Translations under genes and position numbers: made by a program | NCBI GenBank assembly: GCA_963170055.1 | Contig: CAUJGJ010000332.1 | Span: 1,988,501 to 2,052,500, forward strand | From: Halisarca cf. caerulea | Taxonomy: Eukaryota; Porifera; Demospongiae; Chondrillida; Halisarcidae | DNA: 64,000 nt | Direction of reading: 5' to 3' | The notes under the pieces: model-generated | What the model was told of the DNA's origin: nothing | Database searches by the model: none | The model's input: the letters and a program-made list of their open reading frames with translations, nothing else | In this document: positions 61,501 through 64,000 of the stretch, in pieces | Position numbering within the stretch: position 1 is the stretch's first letter | Layout of the letters: each line of letters starts with the position of its first letter

Positions 61501-62726
61501 TGGTTCAAATGTTTCAGCTTTCATATACGTACCATATTAACAAGCACACTAGTCATTTTTACAAGTCAGTAATTGTTTTTCTACAGGCACAAATATTATC
61601 TTTGATTCGTAAATATTTTATCTCTGTAGACACCATGACTCTGACCGTGAAAGCAATGTATGATTATGAAGCAAGAAATGAAAAGGAATTGTCTTTCAGT
61701 CAGGGAGACTTGCTACATGTTATTGAAAAGACTCCAGACAACAACTGGTGGGATGGAATGCGCGAGGGCAAGAGAGGATTTATACCTGTAGCATATGTGG
61801 AAATATTTCATCCAAGTGGGTCTTTGACATCACTGCAAACACCAGTTCCTCCAAACAGGAGATCTAGCTTAACAATGGAAAGTAATGTGCAAGACGACGA
61901 CAACGGTGAACTTCAACAGGATTCTGTGCAAATTGTAGTCCTTGATCCTAAGGGTCCTGTTCAAGATGTGGATGAAAGTGAGACATCCACACCTGTTGAT
62001 CCAGCCAGTGCAACTGAATTACAAAGCTTACCTGAAACTGGTCCTCCTATTGGCACATTAGAATTAAAAGATTCAACTCGTGAATCCCCTCCCCCTTTGC
62101 AATCTCCTACGGAGAAAGATCGGAGGTCATCAGGCACACTCAGTCCTGTGTCTGAAGAAGACAGGGTTAAAGCGCAGATGAGAACAAGAGCAGCTTCAAA
62201 TGTTTCGAATACATTAAAGGCAAAAATGGCTGCTTTTGAGAGTTCAAATTCAGGCCTATCTCCGTCAACTGCTGTGGCCTCAGGTCACCACAGGAGTGTG
62301 TCAGTGGATGATTCTGCTAATCTAAGAAGATTAAGTGATGGTCATGGTGCCTTGTCGAAAAGGTTGTCAAATATGGAGGGTTCTCAGCAGCCCCAATCAT
62401 CAACTCAATCGTCAAAGCCAAAAGTCGCGGACAAAGGTCCAAATGTCAAGGAATTGGCCCAGCAAGGTCTGCCTTTTGCCCCAATGCCTCATGGCCAATT
62501 ACCGGCAGCCTCACCTTTGCAGAGATCTGTTCTTTACCGTCAAACTGAGGGACCCTCTACATCACAAGAAGAAGCATCCAAGAAGAAGAATCCTAAGCCA
62601 CCTGTTCTTGCTAGACCTCCCCGACTTTCAGGTAAACGAGAGTCTGTGCCTTCAACCAAACCAAAAAATGAATCTTTGTCTGCTGAATTAAGAGCAGTAA
62701 TGCAGGCAAAGTCACAGCCCCAGTAA
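31462..62726 (+). CDS. SRGAP: srGAP (SLIT-ROBO Rho GTPase-activating protein) homologue: F-BAR, RhoGAP, SH3
   Basis: srGAPs bend plasma membrane with an inverse F-BAR, switch off Rho-family GTPases and bind ligands via SH3. Exons: 31462-31510, 33991-34171, 36964-37120, 37223-37414, 39121-39249, 40513-40734, 42980-43081, 43148-43283, 43350-43447, 44226-44304, 44372-44390 (19-nt microexon), 44620-44713, 51470-51608, 51681-51824, 55555-55660, 56987-57426, 61630-62726. They sum to 3384 nt (1127 aa) with all phases consistent; vertebrate srGAPs are about 1070-1085 aa. F-BAR (from about residue 17): [32 protein letters not shown]. RhoGAP (about 487-690): arginine finger in GIFRIPG (about R515), [30 protein letters not shown]3 (about 766-822): [24 protein letters not shown]. 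The roughly 300-aa tail is Ser/Pro-rich with [15 protein letters not shown] Asp/Glu-rich stretch precedes the SH3. Confidence 0.95.
32093..32658. mobile_element. Tigger/pogo-like MITE, interrupted by a hAT-like element
   Basis: Ends CAGTGGAACTTACTTAGTAAG and CTAAGTAAGTTTCACTG are flanked by TA (32091-32092 and 32659-32660). Subterminal AGTAAGT words recur. Removing the inner insertion (32154-32516 plus one CTCCT copy) leaves about 198 bp, in the size range of the other copies. Confidence 0.8.
32154..32516. mobile_element. hAT-like non-autonomous element, 363 bp, nested
   Basis: Starts CAGGGCTGCATACAGG and ends CTAAATGCGGCCCTG, flanked by CTCCT on both sides (32149-32153 and 32517-32521). It contains a 20-nt G run (32254-32273). 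Same end type and duplication length as the element at 27488-27974. No ORF. Confidence 0.8.
34172..36963 (+). other. srGAP intron 2 (2.8 kb)
   Basis: Contains a (CA)n tract (34529-34552), the foldback 34669-35012 and, directly abutting it, a TA-CAGTAGAACCTGTT left end at 35027 with repeated GACAGGTGGTCCTT words to about 35180. Nothing coding was recognised. Confidence 0.6.
34669..35012. mobile_element. Long-TIR foldback transposon, 344 bp
   Basis: The left arm starts AGTTGCTAAAGCA and passes through GTGTGCTAGAAGGCCTTTTC, CCCTCATCAGTAGCACTGAG to CATCCTCTGACAG. The right arm is its diverged inverted copy, ending TGCTTTAGCAACT. Its core is shared with the RTK-intron element 17048-17448. No ORF. 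Confidence 0.8.
38313..39064. mobile_element. Non-autonomous DNA transposon, family A copy 1 (752 bp)
   Basis: TIRs GTATGTGTCATAAAAAGTT and AACTTTTTTATGACACATAC, followed inward by many AATATGATC/ATCGTAATAT words. It sits in the srGAP intron 37415-39120, ending only 56 bp before the next exon. A second family member is at 46552-47427. No transposase frame was recognised. Confidence 0.75.
39348..40297. mobile_element. DNA transposon, family B copy 1 (950 bp)
   Basis: Starts TGTCATGCCAAATTTGG and ends CCAAATACCGCATGACA, with GGTG on both flanks. The interior has GGCCCCATGGGGCC palindromes near one end and a purine-rich centre. The inverted, shorter copy at 53757-54453 matches over most of its length. 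It lies in the srGAP intron 39250-40512. No transposase was recognised. Confidence 0.8.
40735..42979 (+). other. srGAP intron 6 (2.2 kb)
   Basis: Begins with a TA-flanked CAGTAGAACCTCATTAAG left end (40757) whose partner end I could not find. A small open frame of 52 codons lies at 41831-41989. The rest is AT-rich with no recognised gene. Confidence 0.55.
43895..44075. repeat. Diverged dispersed repeat, copy 1
   Basis: Contains GCACTATGGGAGAACTCCATTC and CAATTTCATTCCTATAGA. A diverged copy, same order and strand, is at about 60085-60250 (GCTATGGGAAAACTCCATTC, CAATATCATTCCTATAGA). Both lie in srGAP introns. Type unknown. Confidence 0.6.
45203..45333. mobile_element. Perfect hairpin element, 131 bp
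   Basis: Two 58-bp arms (AATAGTTGTATCCTGCC... and ...GGCAGGATACAACTATT) are exact inverted complements around a 15-nt centre TCGGGCTGCGCCCTT. The loop word recurs in the hairpins at 50392 and 51141. Perfect arms imply very recent origin or active correction. No ORF. Confidence 0.9.
45514..45535. repeat. Poly-C tract (22 nt)
   Basis: Uninterrupted C run in srGAP intron 12. Similar G/C homopolymers occur at 32254-32273, 33926-33950, 58902-58930 and 63292-63302. Confidence 0.95.
45759..46418. mobile_element. Kolobok-like non-autonomous element, 660 bp, TTAA duplication
   Basis: Terminal repeats AGGGACACTCCCGTCAAAATA and TATTTTGCCTGGAGTGTCCCT are flanked by TTAA on both sides (45755-45758 and 46419-46422). 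Subterminal GTGACGTCA/ATGACGTCA words occur three times. TTAA with AGGG ends fits Kolobok; piggyBac is the alternative. No transposase frame. Confidence 0.8.
46552..47427. mobile_element. Non-autonomous DNA transposon, family A copy 2 (876 bp)
   Basis: TIRs ATATGGTACAGGTTACTAAAAA and TTTTTTATGATATGTACCATAT, with inward TACGATATGAT/ATCATAATATG words as in the copy at 38313-39064. No coding capacity recognised. Confidence 0.7.
47770..49030. repeat. Dispersed repeat C, copy 1, split by an insertion
   Basis: Segments 47790-47934 and 48652-49025 align in order with 50545-51066: GTGGGCGGT, TCAACAGGATGATGCAACAGC, CAATGTATACTGAGCCTA, TTTAGGAGAGTAGTAGTCC and TGCTGAAATGGAGAGTT. The intervening 47935-48651 is absent from copy 2 and is itself a TIR element. 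Confidence 0.8.
47935..48651. mobile_element. TIR transposon nested in repeat C (about 717 bp)
   Basis: Left AGGAGACAAAAGTTTGGTCA and right TGACCAAACTTTTGCCTCCT are inverted repeats that extend inward as ACATTT. CATAC flanks both sides (47930-47934 and 48652-48656). The empty site is visible in copy 2 of the host repeat (about 50710). Superfamily unassigned. Confidence 0.75.
49280..49812. mobile_element. PIF/Harbinger-like non-autonomous element, 533 bp
   Basis: Ends AGCTGGGTTCACAATATGG and CATATTGTGAACCCGGCT are inverted repeats flanked by TAA (49277-49279 and 49813-49815). Subterminal GACGC/GCGTC words recur (TTGACGCACCGCACCGCAAC). TAA duplication points to PIF/Harbinger (inference). Confidence 0.75.
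50392..50531. mobile_element. Imperfect hairpin element, 140 bp
   Basis: Arms TAGTTATATCCCACTTTTCC and GCAGGATATAACTAA with an internal ACACCTATCACTTAG/CTAAGTGTTAGGTGT-type pairing. It belongs to the same family as 51141-51280 in the opposite loop orientation (AAGGACGCAACCTGAGTGTT). Older than that copy, judging by arm mismatches. Confidence 0.8.
50535..51070. repeat. Dispersed repeat C, copy 2 (uninterrupted)
   Basis: Colinear with copy 1 at 47770-49030 but without the 0.7-kb insertion. It lies exactly between two hairpin elements (50392-50531 and 51141-51280). Confidence 0.8.
51141..51280. mobile_element. Near-perfect hairpin element, 140 bp
   Basis: Arms TAGTTATACCCCGCTTTTGC and GCAAAAGCGGGGTATAACTA pair almost perfectly over about 60 bp; the loop ACTCGGGCTGTGCCCTCGTC contains the motif shared with the hairpins at 45203 and 50392. 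Confidence 0.88.
51287..51400. repeat. (AT)n microsatellite
   Basis: About 110 bp of AT dinucleotide with short ATTAAAAT interruptions, 70 nt before the first RhoGAP exon (51470). Confidence 0.95.
53686..55190 (-). pseudogene. Non-LTR retrotransposon ORF1-like remnant
   Basis: Reading the minus strand from 55190 down: a Lys-rich opening ([18 protein letters not shown]), a heptad-like stretch ([20 protein letters not shown]), then [16 protein letters not shown]...EAFRLRKKQ and, beyond the inserted DNA transposon, [17 protein letters not shown]. This order (coiled coil, NVxxFGL motif, EAFRxGK, PLLVRL) is typical of LINE ORF1 proteins. Stops and frame changes (for example after DNSQDEAN) show it is dead. 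It sits antisense in the srGAP intron. Confidence 0.7.
53757..54453. mobile_element. DNA transposon, family B copy 2 (697 bp, inverted)
   Basis: Starts TGTCATGCAATATTTGGCCC and ends GATTTGGCATGACA. Reverse-complement of the element at 39348-40297 with an internal deletion (shared GCATGGATTCAT, CGTTTACCATGTGCAC and GCCCAAAACAGCAACC). It is inserted in the ORF1 remnant between the EAFRLRKKQ and PLLVRL segments. Confidence 0.8.
55661..56986 (+). other. srGAP intron 15 (1.3 kb)
   Basis: Holds the CAGGGGCGTAGCC element 56422-56775; otherwise AT-rich with no recognised feature. Confidence 0.6.
56422..56775. mobile_element. hAT-like non-autonomous element, 354 bp
   Basis: Ends CAGGGGCGTAGCC and GAGCTACGCCCCTG, flanked by CTGTAT on the left and CTGTAA on the right (one mismatch). 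Subterminal GGGGGTTTC matches the element at 27488-27974. Confidence 0.75.
58064..58790. repeat. Tandem array of three about 260-300-bp units, each with an internal (CA)n
   Basis: Unit starts at 58064, 58321 and 58627 share CCCTACTTGAGTGT.AAAAT, TTGAATG.TCT, AAATGGCC.CA and CCTAAAAACTC; units 1 and 2 then carry CA runs (58232-58305 and 58485-58562) followed by GGCACTCGTTTCACTACTAT. Unit 3 lacks the CA run. Divergence between units is roughly 10-15 percent by eye. Confidence 0.85.
60600..61220 (+). pseudogene. LINE reverse transcriptase C-terminal fragment
   Basis: Translates as [13 protein letters not shown], then an in-frame TGA (60681-60683), then an open stretch from 60693 with [37 protein letters not shown] and the post-RT region [18 protein letters not shown] to a stop at 61220. 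The FKYLGV and [10 protein letters not shown] motifs are typical of the thumb/C-terminal part of non-LTR RTs. No endonuclease or palm (YADD) sequence is present, so it is a 5'-truncated dead copy. Sense strand relative to srGAP. Confidence 0.85.
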
Positions 62727-62811
62727 CATTATTGTAGGTAGTTTTGTACAAATGTGATTTAGTGCATGGAACCTATTATTTGACAATATGTGTGTTACGT
62801 ATGTAGGAACA

Positions 62812-62817
62812 AATAAA
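62812..62817 (+). terminator. srGAP polyadenylation signal AATAAA
   Basis: Canonical AATAAA 86 nt after the srGAP stop codon (62724-62726), followed by a GT-rich stretch (GTGGTCCTTGTGTTTATTAATGT) suitable as downstream element. This implies a short 3' UTR of about 110 nt. Confidence 0.7.
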
Positions 62818-62839
62818 GTGGTCCTTGTGTTTATTAATG

Positions 62840-63310
62840 TACTCATAACTAAGTTTTGTAATGCACAAGTGGGTGATGGCTTCAGTAATTCCTTATGATT
62901 AAGATGAGTGTTTGCTGAAGAAGTTCTCTATCTTCAATAATATTGAAGTTTATTGCATGTCATATTTATATGTGTGAGTGTGTATGCATGCATGTATGCA
63001 TGAGTGCATGTGTGCAGGCACGTGTGTGTTCATGGGAAAGGTTGATTATCTGCAATGCTATATAGCTGTGGCTAAAACCGTTTGACAGTAGCTGCATGTT
63101 GCATGCTGTCTTAACTGCATGTGTTCATATTACAGGAAACTGCATGCATGTCCATGGACCTTTTATAGTGCATGAAGGAGCTTGCATGCATGGGAGATTA
63201 TATGTGAAGTATTAATAGCTGCTATTCAAGAAACCAAAATTAAAATTAATATTATTATATATAGGGAATCAGGTGCCTGGCTAAATGCTCCCCCCCCCCC
63301 CCGATATCCT
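62840..63310. other. Intergenic sequence downstream of srGAP
   Basis: AT-rich, TGCATG-rich region (repeated GCATGCATG words at 62990-63190) ending in an 11-nt C run (63292-63302). No gene seen. Confidence 0.6.
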
Positions 63311-63316
63311 CGCTTG

Positions 63317-63955
63317 GGCTTCGTATGGAGGAAGAAACTATCATAATAGCCGTCAGTCTTTGTTTTGGTGCAGTACATTGTTGTCCTTATCTCTGTACCC
63401 AATGTGGAGTGCAAGTAGATGAGTCTACCACACACAGATTGAGCTGCTGTATAGGAGTGACCCACAGACACAATACCATTATAATGACATCATTTGCAGA
63501 GTCTGTCTGCAGCAGGAGTGCCTTGCCAGCCAGAACCCCAGAACCTGGTTTGCTAAGATGGCAAGCGCCCTGATGGGGTAACTATGTTGCCTTGGAAGAG
63601 TGGTCCCCCTCTGGTGTGGGGCGCCACTTGTTTGACACATTTGCTCCATCCTACATCAACCTTGCTACTACCAGAGCAGGTAGCGTTGCAGATCTAGTGG
63701 AGCGTCAGAAGACAGCCTAACATACCCACCTTCAGTTCTCCTATCTGTTTTCCCCTGTCTCTGTAGAAAAATTGGGTTCCCTTGGCACGGAAACAGGGTA
63801 TTTCCTTTGATCGTGAAATAGCTCGCTGTATCAAAACTGCCACTGCATGGTGAGGCCCAATCATTTCCCCATTTGATCCAGAGGCTGTTGGTAGCCATCT
63901 AGCGATGGAATGCCATGTCAATTCTGGGTACTTCCAATTAATTCCTGTTCTATGT
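63317..63955 (+). pseudogene. Decayed retroelement 3' coding remnant (Cys/His-containing C-terminal domain)
   Basis: Frame-shifted pieces in order: CGVQVDESTTHRLSC, GKRPDGVTMLPWKSGPPLVW, DTFAPSYINLATTRAGSVAD, and a last ARKQGISFDREIARCI segment. The series C.....DxxxTHxLSC, KRPDG, PWxxGxxLxW(D)xTCxDTxAPSY is one I associate with the C-terminal part of repetitive reverse-transcriptase-related proteins in invertebrate genomes. At least two frame changes and stops, so non-functional. Confidence 0.6.
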
Positions 63956-64000
63956 ATGTTTGTGACACTGATTAGGCATGCACATGATTCTTTTATTATT

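Larger units (their letters stand above)
57427..61629 (+). other. srGAP last intron (4.2 kb)
   Basis: Separates the acidic stretch after RhoGAP from the SH3 exon. It contains tandem CA-bearing repeats (58064-58790), a 29-nt C-rich run (58902-58930), a dispersed repeat copy (about 60085-60250) and a LINE RT fragment (60600-61220). I see no host gene. Confidence 0.7.

Noticed and set aside
61470..61629. Extension of the SH3 exon upstream to an earlier ATG
   Set aside because: The frame is open, but a clear acceptor at 61628-61629 joins in phase with the exon ending at 57426; the upstream part has no srGAP similarity.
63325..63573. Intact novel gene downstream of srGAP
   Set aside because: The same region in adjacent frames continues a recognisable retroelement C-terminal motif series with frameshifts, so it is a decayed remnant.

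Overview
This is nuclear DNA from an animal. It is AT-rich, every protein gene is split by many GT-AG introns, and about half the window is transposon debris, microsatellites and homopolymer tracts. The gene set (UTP20, a receptor tyrosine kinase with FN3, an ING4/5 histone-mark reader and an srGAP) is metazoan. Short introns, close gene packing and a divergent RTK that I cannot match to a vertebrate family suggest an early-branching animal, most likely a demosponge. That placement is inference; no rRNA or mitochondrial marker is present.

Layout. (1) 171-12236, +: the C-terminal part of UTP20, a U3 snoRNP/SSU-processome scaffold, in 38 exons. The model sums to 5955 nt with every junction in phase, giving 1984 residues and a stop. 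A tRNA-Leu(CAG) gene lies inside one of its 146-nt introns. (2) 12417-24617, +: a receptor tyrosine kinase starting only 180 bp after the UTP20 stop (about 19 exons, about 859 aa: signal peptide, Cys-containing ectodomain, one FN3, TM, split kinase domain). (3) 25812-31319, -: an ING4/ING5 homologue (10 exons, 238 aa, ending in a C4HC3 PHD finger), convergent with the RTK. (4) 31462-62726, +: an srGAP homologue (17 exons, 3384 nt, 1127 aa; F-BAR, RhoGAP, SH3), divergent from ING with 142 bp between the two ATGs. (5) 62727-64000: the srGAP 3' end with an AATAAA signal, then a decayed retroelement 3' remnant.

The introns, above all those of srGAP, hold many non-autonomous DNA transposons whose ends and target duplications can be read directly: TA (Tc1/mariner-Tigger-like, CAGT...ACTG), TTAA (Kolobok-like), TAA/TTA (PIF-Harbinger-like) and 5-bp duplications with CAGGG...CCCTG ends (hAT-like). 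There are also long foldback elements, three near-perfect hairpins with a shared loop motif, and two non-LTR retrotransposon remnants. Several insertions are nested, which gives relative ages.

The genes do not form a pathway: UTP20 serves ribosome biogenesis, the RTK receives signals at the membrane, ING tethers chromatin-acetylation complexes, and srGAP couples membrane curvature to Rho-GTPase shutdown. The only structural couplings are the ING/srGAP shared promoter region, the tight UTP20-RTK tandem and the tRNA nested in UTP20. I saw no convincing new multi-gene system. The best leads are the intron-nested tRNA whose Pol III terminator merges with a 3' splice site, the lineage-specific RTK, and the hairpin repeat family.
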